A program made the position numbers and the translations under genes. This document shows positions 1-7,610 of a stretch of 10,778 bases of DNA, piece by piece. The stretch comes from an uncultured Propioniciclava sp. Its GTDB lineage: Bacteria; Actinomycetota; Actinomycetes; Propionibacteriales; Propionibacteriaceae. The DNA is taken from the NCBI GenBank assembly GCA_937872005.1, contig CALMPQ010000256.1, positions 1 to 10,778 of the forward strand, in the 5' to 3' direction. A model generated the notes under the pieces. That model was not told where the DNA came from. It saw nothing but the letters and a program-made list of their open reading frames with translations, and made no database searches. Positions within the stretch are counted from its first letter, which is position 1, and each line of letters opens with the position of its first letter.

Positions 1-1
1 G

Positions 2-481
2 GCGTTCGGCACGTGGTGGCTGATCGACCGCTCGACCATCGGCTTCCAGATCCGCGCCGTCGGTGCGAACCCGCACGCCGCCGGCACCGCCGGCATGGAC
101 GTGGCCAGGATGACGATCATCACCATGACCATCTCGGGCCTGTTGGCGGGCCTCGCCGGCGTCCAGGCGGCGATCGGACCCGGGGCGAACGGCGTCCCGA
201 CGCCCCTGTCGCAGGGTCTGGTCGGCACGGTCGGCTTCGACGCCATCACCGTGGCCCTCCTCGGCCGCTCGCGCCCGCTGGGCATCGTCTTCGCCGGCCT
301 CCTGTTCGGCGGTCTCCACGCAGGCGGCCTCTCGATGCAGAGCCTCGCCGGCACGCCGCTGACGCTGTCGATGGTGCTGCAGGCGCTCATCGTGCTCTTC
401 GTCGCCGCCCCCGGCCTGGTCAACACGCTCGTCCCGTTCCTGCGCGCCCGTCGCGCCGTCCCCGCCGGAGGTCAGGCATGA
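2..481 (+). CDS. ABC transporter permease, BmpA/nucleoside type (C-terminal part, 5' truncated by window edge)
   Basis: The reading frame is open from the window edge to a TGA at 479-481 and gives about 159 residues, the C-terminal half of a BPD_transp_2-family permease. Near the start it shows the cytoplasmic coupling segment FQIRAVGANPHAAGTAGMDV, which contacts the ATPase in this family, then hydrophobic helices (about residues 36-58, 75-100 and 125-145). A short basic tail follows. The family forms the membrane channel of nucleoside (or simple lipoprotein-dependent sugar) importers in the plasma membrane. The next gene is a second permease and the following two are nucleoside deaminases, so a nucleoside is the likely cargo; this is inference from context. 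Its stop overlaps the next start (ATGA). It resembles the NupP/YufP half of the pair, but the missing N-terminus prevents a firm subtype call. Confidence 0.88.
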   Translation, partial: AFGTWWLIDRSTIGFQIRAVGANPHAAGTAGMDVARMTIITMTISGLLAGLAGVQAAIGPGANGVPTPLSQGLVGTVGFDAITVALLGRSRPLGIVFAGLLFGGLHAGGLSMQSLAGTPLTLSMVLQALIVLFVAAPGLVNTLVPFLRARRAVPAGGQA

Positions 482-1767
482 GCGCCGCCACCATCGCCCC
501 CGACGAGGTCATCCACCTCGACCACATCGAGTCGCGCGAGTCGCGACGGGCCCGTTTGTCGTCGGGTGGCCTCATGGCCGCGATCGGCCTCGTGCTGCTG
601 GTGCTCTCCTTCCGCACCCGTGGCGACGCCCAGTTCGCCCTGTCGGCCTACTTCGACGCGGACGAGCTGCCGTCCTTCACCCTGCCCGGCCTGCCCACGG
701 TCCTGGTCTGCGCGCTGCTGGCGATCGGCGCCGGCCTGGGTTTTCTCACCGGACGCCTCAACCCCCGCCTCCGCACCCTCGCGGCGGCCGTGGCCGGCAT
801 CGCCGTCATGGTGGGACTGGTCACGTGGGCCGTCTCGGGCTCGAGCCTGCCGTTCCAGGTCAGCAACCAGCTCGCCGGCACCATCGCCCTGGCCACCCCA
901 CTCGTGCTGGGTTCCCTGGGCGGCGTCCTGTGCGAGAACTCGGGTGTCGTCAACGTCGCCATCGAGGGCCAGTTCCTGGTCGCGGCGTTCACCGCTGCGA
1001 CCGTCGGCTCGGTCACCAAGTCGATCCCGATGGCGCTGGTCGCCGCAATGATCGCGGGTGTGCTGATGGCGGCGATGCTGGCCGTGTTCGCGATCCGCTA
1101 CATCGTCGACCAGGTCGTGCTGGGCGTCGTGCTGAACCTGTTCGCGTCCGGCCTCACGGGCTTCATCTTCGACCAGCTCGTCCAGCCGAACTCGGGCACG
1201 CTCAACAACGCCCCGATCATGCAGGCGATCCCGATCCCGGGCCTGTCGGCGATCCCGCTGCTGGGGCCCGTGCTGTTCAACCAGACGATCCTCGTCTACC
1301 TCGCGATCCTGTCGGTGTTCGTGGTGTCGTTCCTGCTGTACCGCACCCGTTGGGGCCTGCGCGTCCGCTCGGTCGGTGAGCACCCGGAGGCGGCCGACAC
1401 GGTCGGCATCTCGGTGCGCGCCGTGCGCTGGCAGGCCGTGCTGCTCGGTGGCCTGTTCGCCGGTCTGGGTGGCGCGTTCTTCACGATCGGGTCGACCGGT
1501 GCCTTCAACAAGGACATCACGGTCGGCAACGGCTTCATCGCCCTCGCGGCGCTGATCATGGGCCGTTGGCACCCGGTGCGCGCCGCGCTGATGGCGGTGT
1601 TCTTCGGCTTCGTCACCCAGCTGGCCACCCAGCTGCAGAGCCTCAGCACGCCGATGCCCAGCCAGTTCCTGCTGATGCTGCCCTACATCGCCACCGTCAT
1701 CGCCGTCGCCGGCCTCATCGGACGCTCCCGTGGCCCGGCGGCCGACGGCGTGCCGTACACGAAGTGA
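478..1767 (+). CDS. ABC transporter permease, second subunit (nucleoside-type, NupQ/YufQ-like)
   Basis: A complete 429-residue BPD_transp_2 permease that would pair with the preceding permease to form the import channel. The ATG at 478 overlaps the upstream stop (ATGA) and has a GGAGG at 467-471, 6 nt away, so it is preferred over in-frame upstream codons. The protein starts with an acidic/basic cytosolic segment (about 1-30). Hydrophobic helices follow, with the family block LCENSGVVNVAIEGQFL (about residues 150-166) and the ATPase-coupling block GLRVRSVGEHPEAADTVGIS (about 291-310). Late helices carry GGLFAGLGGAFF and IALAALIMGRWHP. Both blocks are typical of the partner permease in BMP-lipoprotein nucleoside importers. 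At 429 residues it is longer than many family members because of extra helices in the first 120 residues. cdd starts 5 bp downstream, consistent with one operon for uptake and deamination. Confidence 0.9.
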   Translation: MSAATIAPDEVIHLDHIESRESRRARLSSGGLMAAIGLVLLVLSFRTRGDAQFALSAYFDADELPSFTLPGLPTVLVCALLAIGAGLGFLTGRLNPRLRTLAAAVAGIAVMVGLVTWAVSGSSLPFQVSNQLAGTIALATPLVLGSLGGVLCENSGVVNVAIEGQFLVAAFTAATVGSVTKSIPMALVAAMIAGVLMAAMLAVFAIRYIVDQVVLGVVLNLFASGLTGFIFDQLVQPNSGTLNNAPIMQAIPIPGLSAIPLLGPVLFNQTILVYLAILSVFVVSFLLYRTRWGLRVRSVGEHPEAADTVGISVRAVRWQAVLLGGLFAGLGGAFFTIGSTGAFNKDITVGNGFIALAALIMGRWHPVRAALMAVFFGFVTQLATQLQSLSTPMPSQFLLMLPYIATVIAVAGLIGRSRGPAADGVPYTK

Positions 1768-1772
1768 GGGGC

Positions 1773-2162
1773 ATGGAGATCGACTGGGAGGCCCTCCGCG
1801 CCCGGGCGTCCGAGGCGGTCGAGCGCGCGTATGCGCCGTACTCGAACTACCGGGTGGGTGCGGCGGCACTGGTCGACGACGGCCGGGTGGTCTCGGGCTG
1901 CAACGTCGAGAACGCCGGGCTGGGCGTGACCCTGTGCGCCGAGTGCGGTCTGATCTCCGACCTCGTGCTCGGCGGTGGCGGCCGGTTGGTCGCCTTCACC
2001 TGCACCAACGGCCAGGGCGAGCGCATCATGCCGTGCGGTCGCTGCCGCCAACTGCTCTGGGAGCACGGCGGCGCCGACCTGCTCCTCGACACCCCGAAGG
2101 GCCTGTGGCGCATGGACGCCGTCCTGCCGCTCGCCTTCGGGCCCGAGGAACTCGACCGGTGA
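1773..2162 (+). CDS. cdd: Cytidine deaminase
   Basis: 129 residues, the usual length of the small homotetrameric zinc-dependent cytidine deaminases. It converts cytidine and deoxycytidine to uridine and deoxyuridine with release of ammonia, in the cytosol. Visible motifs: substrate-binding NVENA (44-48), catalytic C55-A56-E57 (zinc ligand Cys and proton-shuttling Glu) and PCGRCRQ (87-93) with zinc ligands C88 and C91. The three-cysteine zinc site is the tetrameric type. The ATG at 1773 is only 5 bp after the permease stop; the purine run AGGGG at 1767-1771 is unusually close to it, so translation may depend on coupling to the upstream gene. The 3' end overlaps add (GTGA). Position after two nucleoside-type permeases supports a salvage role for imported pyrimidine nucleosides. 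Confidence 0.96.
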   Translation: MEIDWEALRARASEAVERAYAPYSNYRVGAAALVDDGRVVSGCNVENAGLGVTLCAECGLISDLVLGGGGRLVAFTCTNGQGERIMPCGRCRQLLWEHGGADLLLDTPKGLWRMDAVLPLAFGPEELDR

Positions 2163-3217
2163 CCCTCCCGCTCGACCGAATCCGCTCCCTGCCCAAGGTC
2201 GCCCTGCACGACCACCTCGACGGGGGAGTCCGCGCCGCCACGGTGGCTGAGCTGGCGGCCGAGATCGGCCATGACCTGCCCGCGCTGCCCGAAGGCTTGG
2301 GCGATTGGTTCTTCGACGCCGCCGACTCGGGGTCGCTCGTGCGCTACCTGACCACCTTCGACCACACGATCGCGGTCATGCAGACCCGTGACCAGCTGCG
2401 CCGCGTCGCCCGGGAGTGGGTCGAGGACCTGGCCGCCGACGGCGTCGTGTACGGCGAGGCCCGTTGGGCGCCCGAGCAGCACACCCGGCAGGGCCTGTTG
2501 CTGGTCGAGGCCGTCGAGTCCGTGGGCCTGGGCCTGACCGACGGGATGGCCGCAGCGGCGGCGTCCGGGAGACCGTTCGTGGCGCGGCAGCTGGTGACGT
2601 CGCTGCGGCACACCGCGCCCAACCCCGAGGTGGTCGAGCTGGCCGTGGCGGGGGAGCACCTCGTCGCGGGCTTCGACCTGGCCGGACCCGAGGACGGGTA
2701 CGGTCCCGAACTGCATGCCGCCTCGTTCGCGCGGCTGCGGGAGACCTTCACCCCGTTCACGGTGCACGCCGGTGAGGCTGCGGGGGTGGCGTCCCTCGAC
2801 GGAGCCATCCAGGTGGGGGCGCTACGCCTGGGCCACGGCGTCCGGATCGTCGAGGACATCACGCACGACGCGTCCGGGTACCGGTTGGGGCCGGTGGCGC
2901 GCTGGGTGCTGGACCGGCGGATCCCGCTCGAGGTGAGCCCCAGCTCGAACCTGCAGACGGGCATCTGCGGCACGATCGCCGAGCACCCCTTCGGGCTGCT
3001 CGAGCGGCTCGGGTTCGTGGTGACGGTCAACTGCGACAACCGGCTGATGAGCCGCACGTCGTACACGCGCGAGACCCAGCTGCTGGTCGAGGCGTTCGGC
3101 TACGGCCTGCCCGACCTCGAGCGGTTCACCACGGACGCCGTGCGCGCGGCCTTCCTGCCCCACGAGGAGCGGGAGCGGCTCGTCACAGAGGTCGTTCGGC
3201 CCGCGTTCAACCGGTGA
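2159..3217 (+). CDS. add: Adenosine deaminase
   Basis: 352 residues, matching the adenosine deaminase family (amidohydrolase TIM barrel), which turns adenosine and deoxyadenosine into inosine and deoxyinosine. Visible: HDHLDG at 17-22 (zinc ligands H17, H19), GFDLAGPE (171-178), VHAGE at 202-206 (catalytic E206), LGHG with zinc ligand H226 position (224-227), SPSSN (260-264) and NCDNRLMS (291-298). D293 matches the zinc-binding Asp. The following residue is N294 where animal and E. coli enzymes have a second Asp; from memory DN is usual in actinobacterial members, while Cys at 292 (commonly Thr) looks less usual. The GTG start at 2159 overlaps the cdd stop (GTGA), with GAGGA at 2145-2149 as ribosome binding site. 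Last gene of the nucleoside operon; no thymidine phosphorylase gene lies between cdd and add. Confidence 0.95.
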   Translation: MTLPLDRIRSLPKVALHDHLDGGVRAATVAELAAEIGHDLPALPEGLGDWFFDAADSGSLVRYLTTFDHTIAVMQTRDQLRRVAREWVEDLAADGVVYGEARWAPEQHTRQGLLLVEAVESVGLGLTDGMAAAAASGRPFVARQLVTSLRHTAPNPEVVELAVAGEHLVAGFDLAGPEDGYGPELHAASFARLRETFTPFTVHAGEAAGVASLDGAIQVGALRLGHGVRIVEDITHDASGYRLGPVARWVLDRRIPLEVSPSSNLQTGICGTIAEHPFGLLERLGFVVTVNCDNRLMSRTSYTRETQLLVEAFGYGLPDLERFTTDAVRAAFLPHEERERLVTEVVRPAFNR

Positions 3218-3220
3218 GCC

Positions 3221-3469
3221 TCAGAAGAACAGCTTGACGCCCAGACCGTGGGCGACGATCCCGGCGATGCCGAGGGTGACGGCGGCACCGACGATCGCGA
3301 ACGCGGTCCAGGCCAGGGTCCGGTGCAGGACGGGGTGGGAACCGGGCTCGCCCGTCAGGGCCAACTGCCGTACCCCGAGGGAGAAGAGGGCGGGCAGCCC
3401 GGCGCCGAGGAGCAGCCCGATCGCGAGGACCTTCCACATGGCGTCCAGCGCCGCCATCGCCTGGCTCAT
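3221..3469 (-). CDS. Small two-helix membrane protein of unknown function, co-transcribed with pit
   Basis: 82 residues starting with ATG at 3469-3467, overlapping the pit stop codon (ATGA). A perfect AGGAGG lies at 3477-3482 on the minus strand, 7 nt upstream, so translation is well supported despite the small size. Two hydrophobic segments are visible (about residues 12-33 and 53-77), separated by a polar loop with [12 protein letters not shown]; the C-terminus is a short VKLFF tail. I do not recognise a named family. Overlap with the phosphate permease gene suggests an accessory or partner membrane protein, but that is inference from context only. The gene ends 3 bp from the stop of the convergent add gene, leaving no room for a separate terminator between them. 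Confidence 0.8.
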   Translation of the reverse strand: MSQAMAALDAMWKVLAIGLLLGAGLPALFSLGVRQLALTGEPGSHPVLHRTLAWTAFAIVGAAVTLGIAGIVAHGLGVKLFF

Positions 3470-4686
3470 CGGACGACCTCCTGGGGGAGCGGGACGTGGA
3501 CGGGTTCGGGAGACTCCCACTCGTCGTTGACGTTGTGGTGACCGATGGGCTGGATGCGGGAGTGCAGCCACATCCAGAACGCGAGGCTGCACAGGATGCC
3601 GAAGATCGTGACCGGGCCCAGCCACGGGCCGAGCGTCGTTCCGATCCACCACATCGCCGCACCGACGAGGGCGGCGCACGGCAGGGTGATCAGCCAGGCC
3701 AGTCCCATGCGGCCGGCGATCGACCAGCGCACCTCGGCGCGGCGGCCCAGGCCCGAGCCGAGGATCGAACCGGTGGCGACGTGCGTGGTCGACAGCGCGA
3801 AGCCGAGTTGCGAGCTGGAGAGGATGACCGCCGCCGAGGACGCCTCGGCGGCCATGCCCTGCGGCGAGGAGATCTCGACCAGGCCCTTGCCCATCGTGCG
3901 GATGATGCGCCAGCCGCCCAGCCAGGTGCCGAGCGCGATCGCGAACGCGCAGGTGACCTTCACCCACAGCGGGATGGCGTGGGTGTCGACCCAGTGGCCC
4001 GACGCGATGAGCGCGAGGGTGATGACGCCCATCGTCTTCTGCGCGTCGTTGGCCCCGTGCGCGAGGGAGACGAGGGACGCGGTGCCGACCTGGCCCCAAC
4101 GGAAGCCCTTGTCCATGACCGACTCGGCCACGCCCCGCGCGATGCGGAACACCAGCCACGTGCCGACCATCGCCACGAACACGGCGATGAGGGGCGAGGC
4201 CAAGCCGGGCAGGATGACCTTGCCGACCACGCCGTCGAGCTTGGCGCCCTCGCCGACCCATTTGACGCCGTCGACGCCCAGGCCGGCGATCGTCGCGCCG
4301 ATCAGGCCGCCGAACATGGCGTGGGACGAGCTCGAGGGCAGGCCGCGCAGCCACGTGAAGAGGTTCCACACGATGGCGCCGATCAGCCCGGCGAGCAGGA
4401 TCATCAGCAGCGGGCGTCCGCCGTCGGTGAGGAGTTCGGTGCGGGGCGTCCCGTCGGGGTTCTGGATGCGGATCACCGCGTTGGTGACGGTGAGCGCCAC
4501 CTCGACCGACAGGAAGGCACCGATGAGGTTCAGGACGGCGCACAGGCCGACGGCGAACTTGGGTGTGAGTGCCTTGGTGGCGATGGAGGTCGCCATGGCG
4601 TTGGCCGTGTCATGGAATCCATTGGTGAAGTCGAAAGCCAGCGCCGTCACGACGGCCAGCACCAGCAGGACCAGCTCAGGGGTCAC
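3466..4686 (-). CDS. pit: PiT-family inorganic phosphate transporter
   Basis: 406 residues, multi-spanning membrane protein of the PiT (PHO4) family, which brings phosphate (as a metal-phosphate complex in bacteria) into the cell using the ion gradient. The two inverted family repeats are both visible: N-terminal [13 protein letters not shown] (18-30) with PSSSSHA (117-123), and C-terminal [13 protein letters not shown] (208-220) with [12 protein letters not shown] (299-310). About ten hydrophobic stretches are spread along the chain, and the C-terminal 30 residues are hydrophilic. The start is a GTG at 4686-4684; no Shine-Dalgarno sits at normal distance, but a TACGCT box lies 7 nt upstream, suggesting a leaderless message. 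Divergent from metG; overlaps the small membrane-protein gene downstream. No clear Pho-box-like repeat was seen upstream. Confidence 0.95.
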   Translation of the reverse strand: MTPELVLLVLAVVTALAFDFTNGFHDTANAMATSIATKALTPKFAVGLCAVLNLIGAFLSVEVALTVTNAVIRIQNPDGTPRTELLTDGGRPLLMILLAGLIGAIVWNLFTWLRGLPSSSSHAMFGGLIGATIAGLGVDGVKWVGEGAKLDGVVGKVILPGLASPLIAVFVAMVGTWLVFRIARGVAESVMDKGFRWGQVGTASLVSLAHGANDAQKTMGVITLALIASGHWVDTHAIPLWVKVTCAFAIALGTWLGGWRIIRTMGKGLVEISSPQGMAAEASSAAVILSSSQLGFALSTTHVATGSILGSGLGRRAEVRWSIAGRMGLAWLITLPCAALVGAAMWWIGTTLGPWLGPVTIFGILCSLAFWMWLHSRIQPIGHHNVNDEWESPEPVHVPLPQEVVR

Positions 4687-4693
4687 ACACGAA

Positions 4694-4699
4694 AGCGTA
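4694..4699 (-). promoter_or_regulatory. Candidate -10 element for pit (leaderless)
   Basis: Read on the minus strand the box is TACGCT, matching TAnnnT, followed by 7 nt and then the GTG start. That spacing would put transcription initiation on the first base of the start codon. The nearest purine run (GGGGGG) ends more than a dozen bases from the start, too far for a ribosome binding site. No good -35 hexamer is visible. Confidence 0.4.
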
Positions 4700-4793
4700 A
4701 CCCCCCATTGACTCCGAATTCATCTACGCGCATCCGGTTGCCAGTGGGGCTGGACGCCCCGGGCGCGCGTCGGGCCGGTGCCGGGGGCTGCCC

Positions 4794-4799
4794 TAGACT
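4794..4799 (+). promoter_or_regulatory. Candidate -10 element for metG (leaderless)
   Basis: TAGACT is followed by 7 nt (TCGGGCC) and the ATG at 4807. The 20 bases before the ATG contain no purine-rich Shine-Dalgarno. The -10-to-start distance fits initiation at the A of the ATG, as in the leaderless mRNAs common in actinobacteria. A -35 element is not recognisable. The rest of the 120-bp divergent region (4687-4806) holds only a minor GGGGC/GCCCC inverted repeat at 4746-4760. Confidence 0.5.
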
Positions 4800-4806
4800 T
4801 CGGGCC

Positions 4807-6600
4807 ATGACCTCTCGGATCCTCACCGCCGCTGCCTGGCCGTACGCGAACGGGCCGCGCCACATCGGGCACGTGTCCGGCTTCGCCGTGCCCGCGGACG
4901 TCTTCTCCCGCTACCAGCGCATGGTGGGCAACGACGTGCTGATGGTGTCGGGGACCGACGAGCACGGCACCGCGATCCAGGTGAAGGCCGACAGCGAGGG
5001 GCTGACCGCCCGCGAGACCGCCGACAAGTACCACCAGGTCATCGTCGAGGACCTGCAGGGGCTGGGGCTCTCGTACGACCTCTACACGCGCACCACCACG
5101 CTGAACCACCGCGCGGTCGTGCAGGAGCTGTTCACCTCGCTGCACCGCAACGGCTACGTCGTGGCGAAGAAGCAGATGGGGGCGCTGTCGCCGTCGACAG
5201 GTCGCACCCTGGCTGACCGCTACATCGAGGGCGAGTGCCCCCACTGTGGGTTCGACGGCGCGCGCGGCGACCAGTGCGACAACTGCGGGCGCCAGCTCGA
5301 CCCGATCGACCTGAAGAACCCGCGCAGCCGCATCGACGGCGAGGTGCCGCAGTTCGTCGAGACCGAGCACTTCTTCCTCGACCTGCCGGCGCTGAGCGAG
5401 CAACTGCAGCAGTGGCTGGCGACCCGCACCGACTGGCGGCCGAACGTGATCCGCTTCAGCGAGCAGTTCGCGAAGGAGCTGCAGCCGCGCGCGATCACGC
5501 GTGACCTCGACTGGGGGGTGCCGATCCCGCTCGAGGGGTGGGAGGACGCTGCGATGAAGCGCATCTACGTGTGGTTCGACGCGGTCATCGGTTACCTGTC
5601 GGCGTCGGTGGAATGGGCGCGGCGCGCGGGCGACCCCGAGGCGTGGCGCAGGTGGTGGCAGAACGACGGTGCCGAGTCCTACTACTTCATGGGCAAGGAC
5701 AACATCACGTTCCACACCGTCATCTGGCCGGGCATCCTGCTGGGCGCGAACGGCCAGGGCTCGCTGGGGGGGACGCCGTCTGAAGTCCTGGGCGTCCTCG
5801 ACCTGCCGACCGAGATCGTGTCGAGTGAGTTCCTGACGATGTCGGGCTCGAAGTTCAGCAGCTCGCGCAACAAGGTGATCTACGTGCGCGACTTCCTGGC
5901 CGAGTTCGGCCCGGACGCCCTGCGCTACTACATCGCCGTGGCCGGCCCCGAGAACCAGGACACCGACTTCACGTGGGACGAGTTCGTGCGCCGCACCAAC
6001 TACGAGCTGGCCAACGAGTGGGGCAACCTCGTCAACCGCTCCGTGTCGATGGCCCACAAGAACGTCGGGTCGATCCCGGCGCAGGGTGAGCTGACGGACG
6101 CCGACCGCGCGCTGCTGGACGCCTGCCGGACCGGATTCGACACGGTCGGGGAACTGCTCGGGCGCGCCAAGTTCAAGCAGGCGATCACCGAGGCCATGCG
6201 CATCGTGTCGCTGGCGAACAAGTACCTCTCCGACGAGGAACCGTGGAAGAAGAAGGACGACCCGGCCCGCCGCGACGCGATCCTGCACGTGGCGTTGCAG
6301 GCCGTGCAGGACTGCAACACGCTGCTGACGCCGTTCCTGCCGCACGCGTCGCAGAAGGTGTTCGAGGCCCTGGGCGGGGTGGGGGTCTGGGCCGCCCAGC
6401 CCGAGATCGTGACGGTGTCGGAGGACGGTGCCCCCGACTACCCGGTGCTGATGGGTGACTACGCGTCGGAGGGCGCCGTCTGGGAGTCGCGGCCGATCGC
6501 CGTCGGCACCCCGCTGGAGAAGCCGACGCCCATCTTCGCCAAGCTGGACGACAAGCTCGGCGAGACCGGCCCCGCGTGGGCCCCGGTGCAGGCCGACTGA
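4807..6600 (+). CDS. metG: Methionyl-tRNA synthetase
   Basis: 597 residues, class Ia aminoacyl-tRNA synthetase that charges tRNA(Met) with methionine in the cytosol. Rossmann-fold HIGH signature is H19-I-G-H22 after [13 protein letters not shown] is at 50-54. The connective-peptide zinc knuckle has C144/C147 and C157/C160. [12 protein letters not shown] follows at 256-267, and the KMSKS equivalent is K349-FSSS (349-353), a variant I associate with actinobacterial enzymes. The rest is the helical anticodon-binding domain. It stops well short of the roughly 680 residues of enzymes carrying a C-terminal tRNA-binding extension, so that extension is absent. The ATG at 4807 directly gives the canonical [16 protein letters not shown] start. 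The stop overlaps the next ATG by one base (TGATG), suggesting coupling to the methyltransferase. Confidence 0.97.
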   Translation: MTSRILTAAAWPYANGPRHIGHVSGFAVPADVFSRYQRMVGNDVLMVSGTDEHGTAIQVKADSEGLTARETADKYHQVIVEDLQGLGLSYDLYTRTTTLNHRAVVQELFTSLHRNGYVVAKKQMGALSPSTGRTLADRYIEGECPHCGFDGARGDQCDNCGRQLDPIDLKNPRSRIDGEVPQFVETEHFFLDLPALSEQLQQWLATRTDWRPNVIRFSEQFAKELQPRAITRDLDWGVPIPLEGWEDAAMKRIYVWFDAVIGYLSASVEWARRAGDPEAWRRWWQNDGAESYYFMGKDNITFHTVIWPGILLGANGQGSLGGTPSEVLGVLDLPTEIVSSEFLTMSGSKFSSSRNKVIYVRDFLAEFGPDALRYYIAVAGPENQDTDFTWDEFVRRTNYELANEWGNLVNRSVSMAHKNVGSIPAQGELTDADRALLDACRTGFDTVGELLGRAKFKQAITEAMRIVSLANKYLSDEEPWKKKDDPARRDAILHVALQAVQDCNTLLTPFLPHASQKVFEALGGVGVWAAQPEIVTVSEDGAPDYPVLMGDYASEGAVWESRPIAVGTPLEKPTPIFAKLDDKLGETGPAWAPVQAD

Positions 6601-7271
6601 TGGCTGCGGCGTCCGGGCCCGAGCAGTGGGCGGCCGTCGACGAACGACTGGCCGTGTTCGCCCGGGAGGACGCCGCTCTCGCGGCGGCACGCACCTCCAC
6701 CGAGGTGACGAGCCCCGGCATCGAGGTGTCGCGCCAGTTCGGGCGCCTGCTGCACCTGCTGGCCGCCTCGGCCGGCGCGCGCCGGGTGCTGGAGTTCGGC
6801 ACGCTCGCCGGCTACTCGACCATCTGGCTGGCCCGAGCGGTCGGCACGTCGGGGCGGGTGGTGTCGATCGAACTGAGCCGCGAGAACGCGTCGGTCGCCC
6901 GCAAACACCTCGAGGACGCCGGCGTCTCGGCCTGGGTGGACATCCACTGCGGCCCGGCAGCGGACGTCTCGGCGCGGATGGCGGCCGCGGGCGTCGAGCC
7001 GTTCGACTTCGTGTTCATCGACGCCGACAAGGCCTCGCTGCCGGTCTACGTGGAGCGGGCCCTGGAGTTGACCCGGCCCGGGGCACTGATCGTGATCGAC
7101 AACGTCGTGCGCGGTGGGCGCATCCTCGAGCCGGGCGACGACCCGCACGTGCAGGGTGTCGTCTCGGCCCTCGGCGCGCTGCAGGGCGACGACCGCGTGC
7201 AGGTGTCGATCACCCAGACCGTGGGGGAGAAGGGCTGGGACGGCTTCGCCGTCGTCCGCAAGGTCAGCTGA
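6600..7271 (+). CDS. O-methyltransferase, class I SAM-dependent, family 3 (COMT-like)
   Basis: 223 residues, the usual size for the cation-dependent O-methyltransferase family that includes catechol and caffeoyl-CoA methyltransferases. Visible: SAM-binding motif I VLEFGTLAGYSTIWLA (63-78), the acidic residue after strand 2 in VVSIEL (E91), IDADKASLPVY (140-150) with D141 and D143 placed as metal/substrate ligands, and VIDNVVRGGRI (165-175) with D167-N168 as further metal ligands. The substrate cannot be told from sequence; bacterial members act on catechols or other small hydroxylated molecules. The start ATG at 6600 shares its A with the metG stop and has no clear ribosome binding site, so translation is probably coupled. 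An in-frame codon at 6576 inside metG is possible but gives no recognisable family residues. Confidence 0.88.
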   Translation: MAAASGPEQWAAVDERLAVFAREDAALAAARTSTEVTSPGIEVSRQFGRLLHLLAASAGARRVLEFGTLAGYSTIWLARAVGTSGRVVSIELSRENASVARKHLEDAGVSAWVDIHCGPAADVSARMAAAGVEPFDFVFIDADKASLPVYVERALELTRPGALIVIDNVVRGGRILEPGDDPHVQGVVSALGALQGDDRVQVSITQTVGEKGWDGFAVVRKVS

Positions 7272-7277
7272 GTCGAT

Positions 7278-7315
7278 GGGCCTGCACTGGATTCGGACCA
7301 TCCAGTCAGCGGCCC
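7278..7315 (+). terminator. Candidate hairpin terminator after the metG-methyltransferase unit
   Basis: Seven bases after the methyltransferase stop, ACTGGAT (7286-7292) pairs perfectly with ATCCAGT (7300-7306) around a 7-nt loop. An outer GGGCC (7278-7282) pairs with GGCCC (7311-7315) across a small internal bulge, giving a 12-bp stem in total. No U-tract follows, so it would be a tract-less actinobacterial-type terminator or only a 3'-end stabiliser. Its place at the end of a transcription unit, 77 bp before vapB, supports the call. Confidence 0.4.
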
Positions 7316-7362
7316 GGGTTCGGGAATCTGCTGGGCGCAGGTCAACGTCACCCCCATGGCCC

Positions 7363-7374
7363 GATGCAAGCATC
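7363..7374 (+). promoter_or_regulatory. Candidate VapB operator (palindrome upstream of vapB)
   Basis: GATGC-AA-GCATC is a perfect inverted repeat with 5-bp arms and a 2-bp centre. It lies 5 bp upstream of the TAGCAT box, at about -29 to -18 relative to the predicted start, that is, in the -35/-10 spacer. Toxin-antitoxin operons of this class are usually autorepressed by the VapBC complex binding such a palindrome. Assignment is from position and symmetry only. Confidence 0.4.
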
Positions 7375-7379
7375 CGAGC

Positions 7380-7385
7380 TAGCAT
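7380..7385 (+). promoter_or_regulatory. Candidate -10 element for vapBC (leaderless)
   Basis: TAGCAT is followed by 6 nt and the GTG start of vapB at 7392. The only purine run (GGAG, 7386-7389) is 2 nt from the start, too close to act as a Shine-Dalgarno. The arrangement matches the TAnnnT plus 6-7 nt spacing seen upstream of pit, metG and the symporter gene. Confidence 0.45.
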
Positions 7386-7391
7386 GGAGTC

Positions 7392-7610
7392 GTGAGGACC
7401 CTCTACGTGCGCAACGTCCCCGATCAGGTCGCCGAAGAACTCGAACGTCGGGCAGCCGCGGAGGGACTGTCCGTCAACGCGCTCGCTGTGAGCCTGCTCA
7501 CCGAAGCGGCGGCCGTGTCGCGCAACGACTCCTTGTTCGCGCAGATGCCCGACCTCGGCCTCGAATCCGACGAGATCGTCGACATCATCCGCGAGGCGCG
7601 TGACAGGTGA
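7392..7610 (+). CDS. vapB: Antitoxin, ribbon-helix-helix (VapB/FitA-like)
   Basis: 72 residues. The N-terminus RTLYVRNVPDQVAEELERRA followed by AEGLSVNALAVSLLTEAA (about residues 2-40) has the beta strand-helix-helix pattern of FitA/VapB ribbon-helix-helix DNA-binding antitoxins. The C-terminal part (about 45-72, acidic, SLFAQMPDLGLESDEIVDIIREARDR) is the type of tail that wraps the PIN toxin and blocks its active site. It overlaps the toxin gene (GTGA), the typical antitoxin-first order. The GTG at 7392 is chosen because it gives the canonical start of the strand and sits at leaderless distance from a -10 box. It should neutralise the toxin and repress its own operon with it. Confidence 0.88.
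   Translation: MRTLYVRNVPDQVAEELERRAAAEGLSVNALAVSLLTEAAAVSRNDSLFAQMPDLGLESDEIVDIIREARDR

Noticed and set aside
472..1869. Long minus-strand open frame antisense to the second permease
   Set aside because: Composition is dominated by Arg, Gly, Asp and His with no hydrophobic core or known motif; it mirrors the GC codon bias of the clear permease gene on the plus strand.
4746..4760. GGGGC/GCCCC hairpin between pit and metG considered as a riboswitch or attenuator
   Set aside because: Only a 5-bp stem, and it lies upstream of the predicted leaderless metG start, so it would not be in the mRNA.
3496..4806. Plus-strand open frame running through the pit gene into metG
   Set aside because: It is antisense to the well-supported PiT gene and of low-complexity Arg/Asp/Gly composition; only the part from 4807 is real (metG).
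4720..6690. 656-codon minus-strand open frame antisense to metG
   Set aside because: Shadow frame of a GC-rich gene; rich in Arg, Val, Leu and His repeats without domains, while metG motifs are unambiguous on the other strand.
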